Below are positions 7,558 to 19,187 of a DNA stretch of 64,000 bases, one piece after another. How positions within the stretch are numbered: position 1 is the stretch's first letter; each line of letters begins with the position of its first letter. Both the position numbers and the translations under genes were made by a program. The notes under the pieces were generated by a model. The model was not told the DNA's origin. It made no database searches and saw nothing but the letters and a program-made list of their open reading frames with translations. Location: assembly GCA_011250595.1 (NCBI GenBank), contig JAANMP010000016.1:1-64000 (forward strand). The letters run 5' to 3'. Source of the stretch: Bacillus sp. MM2020_1 (GTDB lineage Bacteria; Bacillota; Bacilli; Bacillales; Cytobacillaceae).

Positions 7558-8460
7558 ATGAAGAACCAAAAATCTATAAGTATACTGGTCCTTGTTATAA
7601 CCATTTTATCGATTATTGCTACGTCCTACGCCATCTTTTCCAATCAAGGACCGGGGGAGTATGAATATCAATCCATTTTCGGAGAAACCGTTTCAATTTA
7701 CGGGAAGGGGCTCTACAAACATGACTCGGTATCAATGGCAGCGCAGGCAATCGCCCAGGATTATGTGACATTGTTTCTAGGTGTCCCATTACTAGTGTTT
7801 TCTCTGTATCTGTCTAGAAAAGGGCGGTTAAAGGGGTATTTGCTCCTTACAGGCACGTTGGGATATTTCTTATATACCTACGCCTCGTATTCATTTCTAT
7901 CTATGTATAACTCCATGTTCCTCGTGTACGTCATCCTAATGTCAGCTAGCTTTTTTGCTTTTACGTTGGCAATGATGTCATTTGAAATTGCGAAATTACC
8001 GCTATTTTTCAAAGAAAAACTACCTGTGAAGTTAATTGGCGGCTTCCTATTGTTTGCTTCGTTTGTATTTGGAATGATGTGGCTTGCAAAAATTGTACAA
8101 CCATTCATTAATCACAGCCCAACGGAAGGAATCGAGCACTATACTACACTAGTCATCCAAGCCTTAGACCTCGGGTTTGTTGTTCCTGTCGGCATTGTCG
8201 CGGGAATACTGCTCATTAGGCGAAAGTCATTTGGCTATCTTCTCGCATCCGTCATCATCATCAAAGATATCACCTTGATAACAGCTCTTTCAGCCATGAT
8301 ATTCCTGCAAATTCAGGCTGGTGTTGAAGTAAGATCAATAGTCGTGGCTCTCGTTCTGTTCCTAAATACTATTGTTATATATCTCATGTTTTTAATCTTG
8401 AAAAACGTAAAAGAGGTGTCAGGCACCGCAAGTAAACGATGGGAGGGACATCCTATGTGA
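7558..8460 (+). CDS. Polytopic membrane protein of unknown function
   Basis: 300 residues. A first hydrophobic helix (about 7-27) is followed by a roughly 40-residue extracytoplasmic segment with GPGEYEYQSIFGETVSIYGKG-type residues. Then come about seven more membrane segments between 65 and 280. No catalytic motif is recognisable. ATG after AAGGGAGGAATTCACCC. The last 16 codons include a copy of GGTGTCAGGCACC (8415-8427), so the present C-terminus (EVSGTASKRWEGHPM) probably arose by insertion of that dispersed element. Monocistronic, with a terminator at 8491. Confidence 0.65.
   Translation: MKNQKSISILVLVITILSIIATSYAIFSNQGPGEYEYQSIFGETVSIYGKGLYKHDSVSMAAQAIAQDYVTLFLGVPLLVFSLYLSRKGRLKGYLLLTGTLGYFLYTYASYSFLSMYNSMFLVYVILMSASFFAFTLAMMSFEIAKLPLFFKEKLPVKLIGGFLLFASFVFGMMWLAKIVQPFINHSPTEGIEHYTTLVIQALDLGFVVPVGIVAGILLIRRKSFGYLLASVIIIKDITLITALSAMIFLQIQAGVEVRSIVVALVLFLNTIVIYLMFLILKNVKEVSGTASKRWEGHPM
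8415..8427. repeat. GGTGTCAGGCACC dispersed palindrome inside a gene end
   Basis: This is the reverse-complement orientation of the element at 1971-1983. It lies in the last codons of the polytopic membrane protein gene and encodes part of its C-terminus. Confidence 0.5.
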
Positions 8461-8490
8461 TGTTAACAAAGGAGCGGATTTAGTTTGGAA

Positions 8491-8530
8491 GCCCTTCCGT
8501 TTTATTTTAGGAAGGGCCATTTTTTTTTGA
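8491..8530 (+). terminator. Rho-independent terminator
   Basis: GCCCTTCC (8491-8498) pairs with GGAAGGGC (8510-8517), followed by CCATTTTTTTTT. Confidence 0.88.
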
Positions 8531-8571
8531 AAGTCTGATCTATTATTGTTCAGTTTTTCACAAAGTAATCA

Positions 8572-9321
8572 CTAAATTACAAACCCTGCAATTATAAGCG
8601 CAAGGGGGAAAAGACTAACGAAAAGAATACGGGCTAAATTAACTTGACCATATAAAACCACTGTCCCAATGTGCTGGTCCCAAGTTGATTTTCCATTCTT
8701 TCTAAGATCAAAATAAGAAAAATAAGAGCAAATGAAGTTAATGAATGGAATCCCGAATCCCATCCCAGCTGCCGTCACAAAAATACTTCGCTTAAGTGCC
8801 ATGATAAAATCGATTGGCTCTCCAGTCATCGTTCTGATTCGTGCATTGAGGATTGATTTCCCTAAGGTGTTCCCAAAGATGGAGAGAATTATGGCCTCTA
8901 CTAAAATATAGAGGATTAAGCTAAGGATAAAAATAAAGATGGGTGATGACGCTACCACAAATTTTGGTGAGAAGATTGATACTAGTGTGATAAGAAATAA
9001 GGAAAATAAAGAAAGATCGAACAGTCTGGCAATGTAACGAACAAAGGGTCTTCCATTCGGATACGTATCCTTTTGTTGTTCCTTCCATTGACCCGCTAAA
9101 TTTTCTTGTGGTTGTTCTGCATAATCTGTCAAAAAGAAGTCCTTTGAAAGATAAGGATGGCTATTCGCCATTTGCCAGCACTTCATCTCTTTTGTCCAAA
9201 TAAATGTTTCCCCAGACAAAACGCCTTGTTCAAACATTTTTTTCAGTTCAAACAACCCCACAGGTCCCTGTTGATGATGATCTCGAATATAAAACCATGC
9301 ATTTCCTGCCATTGGTTCCAA
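8572..9321 (-). CDS. RDD family membrane protein with N-terminal GYF_2 domain
   Basis: 249 residues. Residues about 8-55 (AWFYIRDHHQQGPVGLFELKKMFEQGVLSGETFIW ...) form a GYF_2/DUF4339 domain, a small protein-interaction module. Residues about 90-245 are an RDD domain: FVRYIARLFDLSLFS at its start carries the Arg and Asp that name the family, followed by three to four membrane helices and GNTLGKSILNARI. RDD proteins are membrane proteins of mostly unknown role; some have been linked to ion transport. The TTG start lies eight bases after GAGGGGG. No operon partner is visible. Confidence 0.8.
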   Translation of the reverse strand: MEPMAGNAWFYIRDHHQQGPVGLFELKKMFEQGVLSGETFIWTKEMKCWQMANSHPYLSKDFFLTDYAEQPQENLAGQWKEQQKDTYPNGRPFVRYIARLFDLSLFSLFLITLVSIFSPKFVVASSPIFIFILSLILYILVEAIILSIFGNTLGKSILNARIRTMTGEPIDFIMALKRSIFVTAAGMGFGIPFINFICSYFSYFDLRKNGKSTWDQHIGTVVLYGQVNLARILFVSLFPLALIIAGFVI

Positions 9322-9474
9322 TTCATCGCCCCCTCAATTAGGTAAATTATACCACGTAAGGATATTTGTAGTTTTTACCAATATTGATCAAATTTGAAGA
9401 ATTTTCGACACTTTTCTACGTGGGATAATTTTTTTAAAATGAAAAATACTAACAAATGTTCGGAGGTGAAAGCT

Positions 9475-9789
9475 ATGGAAGACAAAGATTATCAAAAAAT
9501 ATATGAAGAGTATAAGCAAGAAAGTCAACAGCAAGCAAAAGTGGAAGCGGCTCAGAGTAACCCTGATGGAAAAGAGGAGTTCGTGTCGGTTAGGAAGAAC
9601 GATGACGGAGACCTTATTGCTTTTAAAACGAGTACAGGACGTGAGTTGGATTATGTTATGGCTTTAAATGAAGCTAAGGCTGGCAGGATTGCTCATGTGG
9701 ATGTTTTCCACAAATATGGCCGTGACATTATCCGCAGTGAGCCAGACGGTATTAAAGAAAATAATCTGGATCAATTACCTGGTTTTTAA
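9475..9789 (+). CDS. DUF3892-type small protein
   Basis: 104 residues from the ATG at 9475, six to eight bases after CGGAGGTGAA; the longer frame from 9394 lacks a ribosome site. The N-terminal third is a charged, Gln-rich helix. The C-terminal part reads EFVSVRKNDDGDLIAFKTSTGRELDYVMALNEAKAGRI ... and fits the small DUF3892 beta-alpha domain, of unknown function. It ends 11 bp before the GNAT gene, so the two are probably co-transcribed. Confidence 0.65.
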   Translation: MEDKDYQKIYEEYKQESQQQAKVEAAQSNPDGKEEFVSVRKNDDGDLIAFKTSTGRELDYVMALNEAKAGRIAHVDVFHKYGRDIIRSEPDGIKENNLDQLPGF

Positions 9790-9800
9790 GGAGTGTGTCC

Positions 9801-10376
9801 ATGCATTGGTATGAAAAGTTGAATCAGTATTTTCCTGTTGAAGAAATGAAATCAAGAGCACATATGGAAACCTTACTGAAAGAGCGATCAAACATCTATC
9901 ATAAGGATGAGGGACCGAATCATGTTTTAATGTATGCAGAACTAGATAAGTTTGTATTTATTGATTATTTATTTGTTTCAAAAAATGCCCGTGGTGAGGG
10001 ACTAGGTCATAAACTATTGGAAAAGTTAAAACAAAAAGGGAAGCCGATCATCCTTGAAGTGGAACCAGTCAATTATGAGGATAGCGATACTGAGAAACGT
10101 CTCCATTTTTATAAACGAGAAAAATTCGAGCACGCCGTGTCCATTGGATACGAGAGGAAATCATTGGCGACAAATGAGGTAAATAGGATGGAAATTCTCT
10201 ATTGGGCGCCAAATGGTGAATTAGAGGATATGATTTTTGAAGCGATGAAACAAACATATGATATAATACACACTTATAAAGATCACCATTTTTATGGTGA
10301 ATCCTACGAGACAGTTGATGAGGTACTAACTTTTAACGAAGAATCAGAGAATAAAAATATATTAAACGAGTTATGA
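9801..10376 (+). CDS. GNAT family N-acetyltransferase
   Basis: 191 residues from the ATG at 9801, seven bases after TAAGGAG; a GTG two codons earlier is less well placed. The acetyl-CoA binding motif A is visible as ARGEGLGHKLLEKL around residues 60-73, preceded by the usual strand FVFIDYLFV and followed by IILEVEP. The C-terminal 60 residues are acidic and helical and extend beyond the usual GNAT core. The substrate is unknown. Likely second gene of a two-gene unit with the DUF3892 gene; a terminator follows. Confidence 0.78.
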   Translation: MHWYEKLNQYFPVEEMKSRAHMETLLKERSNIYHKDEGPNHVLMYAELDKFVFIDYLFVSKNARGEGLGHKLLEKLKQKGKPIILEVEPVNYEDSDTEKRLHFYKREKFEHAVSIGYERKSLATNEVNRMEILYWAPNGELEDMIFEAMKQTYDIIHTYKDHHFYGESYETVDEVLTFNEESENKNILNEL

Positions 10377-10403
10377 AACCGTGATTTCTACAATTATAAA
10401 TAT

Positions 10404-10438
10404 AAAAAAATGAGCCTGATTCCAAGCTCATTTTTTTA
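10404..10438. terminator. Bidirectional terminator between the GNAT gene and leuD
   Basis: AAAAAAATGAGC and GCTCATTTTTTT form a stem with A and T runs on both sides. It can end both the plus-strand GNAT unit and the minus-strand ilv-leu operon. Confidence 0.85.
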
Positions 10439-10450
10439 TATTTTTATTAT

Positions 10451-11032
10451 TTATTTAATAAGTTCATACTGTGAAATTTTATCCTCATAAGTCAAGGTAA
10501 CCCCTATCTCATCCCAGCCATTTAGCAGCATGACTTTCGGGTAGGGGGCAATGTCGAATGAAACTTTGAAGCCCTCGTTATCATAAACCACTTGATTTTC
10601 AAGGTCGACGGTTAATTGATACTCTTCGGATTTAGCTTTTCTAATGATGTACTGAACTTGCTCCTCACTAATCTGAATGGGGAGAATCCCATTTTTTACG
10701 CAATTGTTTTTAAAAATATCTGCATAACTTGGGGCAATGACAATTTTAAAGCCAAAATCTTGAACTGCCCACGGAGCGTGCTCACGCGAGGAGCCACAGC
10801 CAAAGTTTTCTCCAGCAACTAAAATAGAAGCGCCTTTATATTTTGGATCATTTAAGGAAAAATCTGGGCGAAGATTTCCTTCATCATCAAAACGCCAGTG
10901 ATAAAACAGGAATTGTCCGAAACCACTGCGTTCGATCCGCTTTAAAAACTGCTTGGGGATAATTTGGTCAGTATCAATATTTGACCGGTTTAATGGGTAA
11001 ACAAGGCCTTGATGAGTCTTTAACGGTTCCAT
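10451..11032 (-). CDS. leuD: 3-isopropylmalate dehydratase small subunit
   Basis: 193 residues. LeuD is the swivelling small subunit that joins LeuC to isomerise 2-isopropylmalate to 3-isopropylmalate in leucine synthesis. Visible signatures: NRSNIDTDQIIPKQFLKRIERSGFG near residues 16-40 and ILVAGENFGCGSSREHAPWAVQDFG near 70-94, with the YADIFKNNCVKNG segment after it. Length is normal. It is the last gene of the operon; the ATG lies 3 bp after the leuC stop and the ribosome site CAGGAGG lies inside the leuC end, indicating coupling. Confidence 0.97.
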   Translation of the reverse strand: MEPLKTHQGLVYPLNRSNIDTDQIIPKQFLKRIERSGFGQFLFYHWRFDDEGNLRPDFSLNDPKYKGASILVAGENFGCGSSREHAPWAVQDFGFKIVIAPSYADIFKNNCVKNGILPIQISEEQVQYIIRKAKSEEYQLTVDLENQVVYDNEGFKVSFDIAPYPKVMLLNGWDEIGVTLTYEDKISQYELIK

Positions 11033-11035
11033 ATG

Positions 11036-12457
11036 CTATCTAACCTCCTGAGCAGCAGAGAATTGGCGAACATCAACGAAGTGACCTGCCACAGCGGCCG
11101 CGGCCGCCATTTCAGGACTAACAAGATGGGTTCTAGCCCCGTTCCCTTGACGTCCTTCAAAGTTCCGGTTGGAAGTAGAGGCACAGCGTTCACCTGGTGG
11201 AACGATATCATCATTCATTGCTAGGCACATACTACAGCCCGCTTCACGCCATTCAAAGCCTGCGTCGGTAAAGACCTTATCAAGTCCTTCTTTTTCTGCC
11301 GCAAGCTTCACGCTAAATGAACCTGGAACAACGATCGCTGTAACCGTAGGGCTGACCTTTTTACCGCGGACAACCTCCGCTGCACTTCGTAGGTCACTTA
11401 AACGTGAATTTGTACAAGAACCGATGAAAACATGGTCGATTTTCACACTTGAAATCGGCTGACCTGCTTCAAGGCCCATGTATTCAAGCGCACGTTTAAT
11501 TTCGTCCTTTTCACTAGGTTTCTCAGTTTCGTCCGGATTTGGAACATTAGCCGTAATTGGAATACACATTCCAGGATTTGTTCCCCAAGTTACCTGTGGC
11601 TCGACTTCTGCTGCTTCAATTTCAACGACACGGTCATAGGATGCACCTTCATCGGAAGCAAGAGCTTTCCACTCCGCAACCGCTTCTTCAAACGCTTCTC
11701 CCTGAGGAACATGGCGTCTACCACGTAAGTATTCAAAAGTGGATTCATCTGGAGTGATAAGCCCAGCTCTTGCACCTGCTTCAATCGACATGTTACAAAC
11801 GGTCATCCGTTCTTCCATTGAAAGGGCACGGATGGCTTCACCTGTGTACTCCATCACATAACCTGTTCCAAATTGGACACCGAATTTACCGATAATGGCA
11901 AGGATTAAGTCTTTCGCTGTTACACCCGTACCAAGCTTCCCATTGACTTTGACATTTAACGTTTTAGGCGGTGCCTGCCAAAGGGTTTGGGTTGCAAGAA
12001 CATGCTCGACCTCGCTTGTACCAATACCAAAAGCGAGCGAACCGAATGCACCATGTGTCGAAGTATGACTATCACCGCACACAATGGTTTTACCAGGCTG
12101 GGTAAGCCCGAGTTCAGGTCCGATTACATGGACAATTCCGTTATCCGGATGATGAATGTCAGCGAGTGTAACCCCGAATTCCTGACAATTCTCTTGTAAA
12201 GTATCGATTTGTTTTTTGGAAATAGGGTCATTGATCACTAGACGTTGGCGGGTTGGAACATTATGATCCATTGTTGCATAAGTTAAATCTGGGCGCCTCA
12301 CTTTACGCCCATTCATTCGTAAGCCCTCAAATGCCTGAGGAGAGGTTACTTCGTGAACAAGGTGTAAATCAATATATAATAAATCGGGCTTTCCTTCTTC
12401 TTGATGTACAACATGCTTTTCCCAAATTTTTTGGATAATATTTTTTGGTGTATACAT
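11036..12457 (-). CDS. leuC: 3-isopropylmalate dehydratase large subunit
   Basis: 473 residues from the ATG at 12457, which follows GAGGAAGGACGCT; a GTG five codons upstream is the alternative. This aconitase-family [4Fe-4S] hydro-lyase shows [32 protein letters not shown], the cluster Cys in [14 protein letters not shown], and the second Cys pair in GCSMCLAMN. Length is normal. It works with LeuD. A 92-bp gap with a small hairpin separates it from leuB; otherwise it belongs to the ilv-leu operon. Confidence 0.97.
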   Translation of the reverse strand: MYTPKNIIQKIWEKHVVHQEEGKPDLLYIDLHLVHEVTSPQAFEGLRMNGRKVRRPDLTYATMDHNVPTRQRLVINDPISKKQIDTLQENCQEFGVTLADIHHPDNGIVHVIGPELGLTQPGKTIVCGDSHTSTHGAFGSLAFGIGTSEVEHVLATQTLWQAPPKTLNVKVNGKLGTGVTAKDLILAIIGKFGVQFGTGYVMEYTGEAIRALSMEERMTVCNMSIEAGARAGLITPDESTFEYLRGRRHVPQGEAFEEAVAEWKALASDEGASYDRVVEIEAAEVEPQVTWGTNPGMCIPITANVPNPDETEKPSEKDEIKRALEYMGLEAGQPISSVKIDHVFIGSCTNSRLSDLRSAAEVVRGKKVSPTVTAIVVPGSFSVKLAAEKEGLDKVFTDAGFEWREAGCSMCLAMNDDIVPPGERCASTSNRNFEGRQGNGARTHLVSPEMAAAAAVAGHFVDVRQFSAAQEVR

Positions 12458-12518
12458 AGCGTCCTTCCTCACATAATGAATTTATTTATAGGGTCTTACC
12501 TATTTTAGATAAATTTAG

Positions 12519-12547
12519 GGGTAAACCGCCAAATCGACGATTTACCC
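12519..12547 (-). other. Intercistronic hairpin between leuB and leuC
   Basis: GGGTAAA (12519-12525) pairs with TTTACCC (12541-12547). There is no T-run, so it is more likely an RNA stability or processing element than a terminator. Confidence 0.4.
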
Positions 12548-12565
12548 ACCGAATCAATCAATCAT

Positions 12566-13672
12566 TTAAAAATAACAACTGGCGATACATTTTGAGGCGT
12601 TTTGCGATTTGATATAATCAGCAATCAGTTTCGTCATTTCAGATGTTCCAACTAGACGTCCCTCTGGAACTTGAATGTCGCCTGTATGGAAACCGGCATC
12701 TAAAACTGCTTGAACCGCATCCTCAATCACTTTTGCTTCGTCATTCAGTTGAAAGGAATAGCGAAGCATCAGTGCTGCTGATAAAATCATTGCAACAGGG
12801 TTAGCCACACCTTTACCGGCGATGTCCGGGGCAGAACCGTGAACCGGTTCATAAAGGCCGACCCCATTCTCATTTAAGCTGGCAGAAGGGAGCATACCAA
12901 GTGATCCTGTAATAACAGAAGCTTCATCGCTTAAGATGTCGCCGAATAAATTCTCGGTAACGATTACGTCGAATTGGGTTGGGTTCGTGATTAATTTCAT
13001 TGCTGCAGCATCGACTAATACATGTTCAACCGCAACGTCTGGATACTGAGCCTTTTTCTCTTCGACAATTTCGCGCCATAGCTTACTAGATTCAAGCACA
13101 TTCGCTTTATCCACCGAAGTTAGATGACCGCGCCGTTGCTGAGCTGCTTGAAAGCCTTTATCAACAATTCTCTCGATCTCTTGACGGGAATACACAAGTG
13201 TATCAACAACGGAGTTTCCGTTATCACGGCGTTCACTAGGTGTTCCGAAATAGAGGCCGCCAGTTAATTCACGTACAATAAGGAGGTCGCTTCCAGAAAC
13301 TACTTCTTCCTTTAAGGGTGATGCATGGAGAAGGTTTTTAAATCCTTTGATTGGCCTTAAATTTGCATATAAATCAAGTGCCTTTCGGATTCCCAGCAAG
13401 CCACGTTCAGGACGTAAATGGGAGGGATTGTTATCCCATTTTGGCCCGCCAACAGCACCCAGCAATACCGCATCCGCTTGTTTACAAGCATCCACAGTTG
13501 TCTCTGGAAGTGGTGTGCCATAAAGGTCAATGGCTGCTCCTCCGATTTCATGGCTTTCAAAACTAAATGTATGATTGTATTCTTCAGCAATTGCATTTAA
13601 CACGTCTTTCGCAGAATTAATAACTTCCTTGCCAATACCATCACCGGGAAGTAAGACAATATGTTTTTTCAT
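12566..13672 (-). CDS. leuB: 3-isopropylmalate dehydrogenase
   Basis: 368 residues from the ATG at 13672, nine bases after GAGGAGG; the frame extends six codons further upstream without a better start. It oxidatively decarboxylates 3-isopropylmalate using NAD. Signatures: IVLLPGDGIGKEV at the N-terminus, LLGAVGGPKWD, the substrate Arg residues in LRPERGLLGIRK and LTGGLYFG, and the metal-binding segment NLFGDILSDEASVITGSLGMLPSAS, followed by EPVHGSAPDIAGKGVANP. Normal length; ilv-leu operon. Confidence 0.97.
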   Translation of the reverse strand: MKKHIVLLPGDGIGKEVINSAKDVLNAIAEEYNHTFSFESHEIGGAAIDLYGTPLPETTVDACKQADAVLLGAVGGPKWDNNPSHLRPERGLLGIRKALDLYANLRPIKGFKNLLHASPLKEEVVSGSDLLIVRELTGGLYFGTPSERRDNGNSVVDTLVYSRQEIERIVDKGFQAAQQRRGHLTSVDKANVLESSKLWREIVEEKKAQYPDVAVEHVLVDAAAMKLITNPTQFDVIVTENLFGDILSDEASVITGSLGMLPSASLNENGVGLYEPVHGSAPDIAGKGVANPVAMILSAALMLRYSFQLNDEAKVIEDAVQAVLDAGFHTGDIQVPEGRLVGTSEMTKLIADYIKSQNASKCIASCYF

Positions 13673-13704
13673 TAGAAGCAACCTCCTCATTTTTTGTTTG
13701 TTTT

Positions 13705-16276
<2,572 letters not shown>

Positions 16277-16297
16277 TCATCCTTTCAAGGTAAGTTA

Positions 16298-16819
16298 TTA
16301 TTTTAATAGGGTGTGGTGAGTTAGTTCGTTTACTTGCGGTTGGTGCCCACGCAATAGCGCGGTCAACCCTGTTCTGGCAATCTCTTTAATTCCATAAGGG
16401 CGAAGCAATTCTAGTAAAGCATCGATTTTTTCAGGTTTGCCGGTGATTTGAATAGCTAAGCTTTCCTTGCTTACATCAATAACGATGGCACGGAATGGGT
16501 CGATAATTCCGTTAATCTCACTGCGAAGCTGGCTGCTGCTGGCTACTTTAATCAAGGCCAATTCGCGGACAACGACTGCTTTATCCGTAATATCAGAAAC
16601 TTTTAAAACATCAATCTGTTTATTAAGCTGCTTTGTGACTTGTTCGAGACGCTGTTCATCTTCAATCTCGACAACCAGGGTCATTCTTGAAACACCTTCC
16701 GTTTCTGTTGGACCAACGGAGATACTTTCAATATTGAATTGACGCCTTTGCAATAGTCCGGTTACGCGGTTGAGTACACCTGCTCGGTCCTGAACGGTTG
16801 CAGTTATGATGCGTTTCAT
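16298..16819 (-). CDS. ilvH: Acetolactate synthase small (regulatory) subunit
   Basis: 173 residues. An N-terminal ACT domain (residues about 1-75: [33 protein letters not shown]) and a C-terminal ALS_ss domain are visible. It binds valine and controls the catalytic subunit IlvB. Length is normal. Its ATG overlaps the ilvB stop by 4 bp, so translation is coupled. Confidence 0.95.
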   Translation of the reverse strand: MKRIITATVQDRAGVLNRVTGLLQRRQFNIESISVGPTETEGVSRMTLVVEIEDEQRLEQVTKQLNKQIDVLKVSDITDKAVVVRELALIKVASSSQLRSEINGIIDPFRAIVIDVSKESLAIQITGKPEKIDALLELLRPYGIKEIARTGLTALLRGHQPQVNELTHHTLLK

Positions 16820-18543
16820 GGTTTCACCCCTATCATTTCATGAATCCCTTTGCCAGGGGCAATCATTGGAAAGACTTTTTCCTGTTGAAGAACACGTGCA
16901 TCCACTAGGACAGGACCATTATGGGCGAATACTTCAGGAAGAATCGTGATAAGTTCCTCTTGATTGTTCACCTGATAGCCACGAATGGAATAGCTTTCTG
17001 CCAATTTTACAAAATTCGGTTGAGTGTGAAGAATCGATTCAGATATGCGGTTACCATGCAATAGCTCTTGCCATTGGCGAACCATTCCAAGTGCACCATT
17101 GTTGACGATGATGATTTTAACTGGAAGGTTTCTTTCATAAACAATCGATAATTCTTGAAGTGTCATTTGGAAACCGCCATCCCCAACAATCGCAACGACC
17201 GTGCTGTCTGGTTCAGCAATTTGTGCCCCAATCGCAGCAGGGAAGCCAAAGCCCATTGTGCCAAGTCCGCCAGAAGTAATCCAACGGTGCGGTTCTTTAA
17301 AGGTGTAGTACTGTGCCGCCCACATTTGGTGCTGGCCAACATCGGTTGCAACGATGGCGTCACCGTTTGTTACTTTATGGACTGCTTCAATGACCCATTG
17401 CGGACACATTCCGTTTGGATCATGTTTATACCAAAGCGGATACTCCTGCTTGTTTTGGCTCAGTTTTTCCAGCCACTGAGCGGAATTTGGTGATTCAATA
17501 TCCTGCCCAAGCAGTTCAGTAAGTGCCTCTTTCGTATCAGAAACGATTGGGAGACTTGTTGGAACATTTTTACCAATTTCGGCTGGATCGATGTCAATAT
17601 GGGCAACCTTCGCAAAAGGTGCGAAGTGTTTAAGGTTACCTGTTAGTCTGTCATCGAAGCGGGCTCCAAAGTTGATAAGCAGGTCACATTCGTAAATGGC
17701 CATGTTCGCTGCGTATGTTCCGTGCATTCCACCCATACCTAACGAGAGGGAATGATCTGCCGGAAAAGTACCTAGCCCAAGTAATGTGGTGACTACCGGG
17801 ATTTGGTGTTTTTCTGCCAAAGAAGTTAGTTCAGCAGATGCTTTCCCATGGAGAACTCCTGCGCCTGAAAGAATGACAGGCTTGATCGCCTTTGAAATCG
17901 AATCGGCAAGCTTTTTAATTTGTAATGGATTTGGCTTTGTTGTTGGCTGATATCCAGGTAAATCAATGCTCGCTTCTTCAGGTTCTGCAGTTAAAAAGCC
18001 TGCGGAAATATCCTTAGGAACATCGACTAAGACTGGTCCAGGTCGTCCGGTAGAAGCAATATGAAAAGCTTCCTTGACGATGCGAGGTAAGTCCTCGATC
18101 GATTGTACCTGATAGTTATGTTTGGTGATTGGTGTTGTAATTGCCATTACATCCGCTTCTTGAAAGGCATCTGTTCCGATCACGCTTCGTGCAACCTGCC
18201 CAGTAAATATAACGAGAGGCAGGGAATCCATCATCGCATCGGTGATCCCAGTTACAAGATTGGTTGCCCCAGGTCCTGAGGTAGCAATGACAACACCAGG
18301 TTTTCCGGTAACTCGGGCATACCCTTCAGCAGCATGGATCATTCCTTGTTCATGTCGGAAGAGAATATGCTCGATTGTACCCTGGGCGCGATAAATGGCA
18401 TCGTATATTGGAAGTACGGCACCACCGGGATATCCAAACAGTGTTTCCACACCTTCTTTTTTCAGTAAGTCGATGAGAAGGTCTGCACCGGTTTTTGGCT
18501 CGGTACTAGTTTGGACCTCAAGCTTTTTTGCTTCTACTTTCAC
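16816..18543 (-). CDS. ilvB: Acetolactate synthase large subunit
   Basis: 575 residues, starting with GTG after TAAGGAGGGATTACGAC. It is a thiamine-diphosphate enzyme that makes acetolactate or acetohydroxybutyrate. Signatures: [15 protein letters not shown] and the catalytic Glu in [16 protein letters not shown] in the N-terminal domain; the ThDP motif [29 protein letters not shown] near residue 450. It is the first gene after the T-box leader and overlaps ilvH by 4 bp. Confidence 0.97.
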   Translation of the reverse strand: MKVEAKKLEVQTSTEPKTGADLLIDLLKKEGVETLFGYPGGAVLPIYDAIYRAQGTIEHILFRHEQGMIHAAEGYARVTGKPGVVIATSGPGATNLVTGITDAMMDSLPLVIFTGQVARSVIGTDAFQEADVMAITTPITKHNYQVQSIEDLPRIVKEAFHIASTGRPGPVLVDVPKDISAGFLTAEPEEASIDLPGYQPTTKPNPLQIKKLADSISKAIKPVILSGAGVLHGKASAELTSLAEKHQIPVVTTLLGLGTFPADHSLSLGMGGMHGTYAANMAIYECDLLINFGARFDDRLTGNLKHFAPFAKVAHIDIDPAEIGKNVPTSLPIVSDTKEALTELLGQDIESPNSAQWLEKLSQNKQEYPLWYKHDPNGMCPQWVIEAVHKVTNGDAIVATDVGQHQMWAAQYYTFKEPHRWITSGGLGTMGFGFPAAIGAQIAEPDSTVVAIVGDGGFQMTLQELSIVYERNLPVKIIIVNNGALGMVRQWQELLHGNRISESILHTQPNFVKLAESYSIRGYQVNNQEELITILPEVFAHNGPVLVDARVLQQEKVFPMIAPGKGIHEMIGVKP

Positions 18544-18597
18544 GTCGTAATCCCTCCTTAGGGTTATGAATATATTAAAGATTCAGCTAATACATAG

Positions 18598-18925
18598 TAA
18601 AAAGACCTAATCTCCCTAATAAACTGCAGTCAAGAACCTCAAAAGCAGAATAATCGGGGAGAAAAGGCCTTTCTTTTTTCTCGGTACCACCCGGTTTTAC
18701 AGTATCCTTACGAATACTGCCTTATGAAGCGATCTACTAAAGGAAAGAACGCTTCTTTTTGTAACAGGTGCTCAAAAGTATTTGGACACCCGGTTGAGCC
18801 TACTAAAGTCAGGACTGTTCGGCTCAACACTCAGGGATGATGTCGGAATAAGTTGTATTACTGGGCTTCCAGCAACCCCAGCTCTCTGAAAATACGAAAT
18901 CTTATTCCTTTATTCCCGTCATCGA
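18598..18925 (-). promoter_or_regulatory. T-box leader of the ilvB-ilvH-ilvC-leuABCD operon
   Basis: Read on the minus strand. Stem I begins near 18925 with GGAATAAG ... CAGAGAGCTGGGGTTGCTGG and returns with CCCAG ... CTTATTCC. The conserved T-box AAACCGGGTGGTACCGAGA lies at about 18678-18697. A terminator pairs GGCCT-TTT-CTCCC (18656-18669) with GGGAG-ATT-AGGTC (18604-18616) and is followed by TTTTT. Uncharged tRNA would stabilise the antiterminator and let the operon be read. In the likely specifier loop, after CTTATTCCGAC, stands ATC (18841-18839), an isoleucine codon; I see no CTC leucine codon there. The T-box itself is secure; the specifier reading is tentative. Confidence 0.92.
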
Positions 18926-18966
18926 TTTATTAATATTTTTTTATCAAATGAATATCATTAAACGCT

Positions 18967-19001
18967 AGTACCTTAGCTTCCTTGGGAAGGGGAGGGGTAC
19001 T
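18967..19001 (-). terminator. Hairpin downstream of ilvD, possible terminator
   Basis: AGTACC-CC ... CTTCC-CAA-GGAAG ... AGGTACT on the minus strand forms an interrupted stem between the structured repeat after ilvD and the T-box leader. The T-tract is weak. It probably separates the ilvE-ilvD transcript from the ilvB transcript. Confidence 0.4.
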
Positions 19002-19034
19002 ACTGATTCCCAACGTTCTTTAAACTTTAATTAC

Positions 19035-19187
19035 TGTCTAGCTCCAGCGCCCAGAGACTAGTGTACTTCGCTCTCCGCCCTACGATAAGTCAAGCACGAA
19101 TGCGCTAACGCTCTTCGTGTTTCCTTTATCTCAGTTGGAGCGCTCCAGTCCATACGTCTCTAAACGGGCGCTTCCGCTTTTCTTTTT
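19035..19187 (-). repeat. Structured dispersed repeat, copy 1 (3' UTR of ilvD)
   Basis: Shares about 130 bp with copies at 23981-24126 and 27102-27252. Outer arms CCAGCGCCC-AGAGAC and GTCTCT-AAAC-GGGCGCT pair; an inner stem pairs AAGCACGAA with TTCGTGTTT. The AGAGAC/GTCTCT segment differs from the other copies in both arms in a compensating way. It follows immediately on the ilvD stop codon. Confidence 0.85.
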
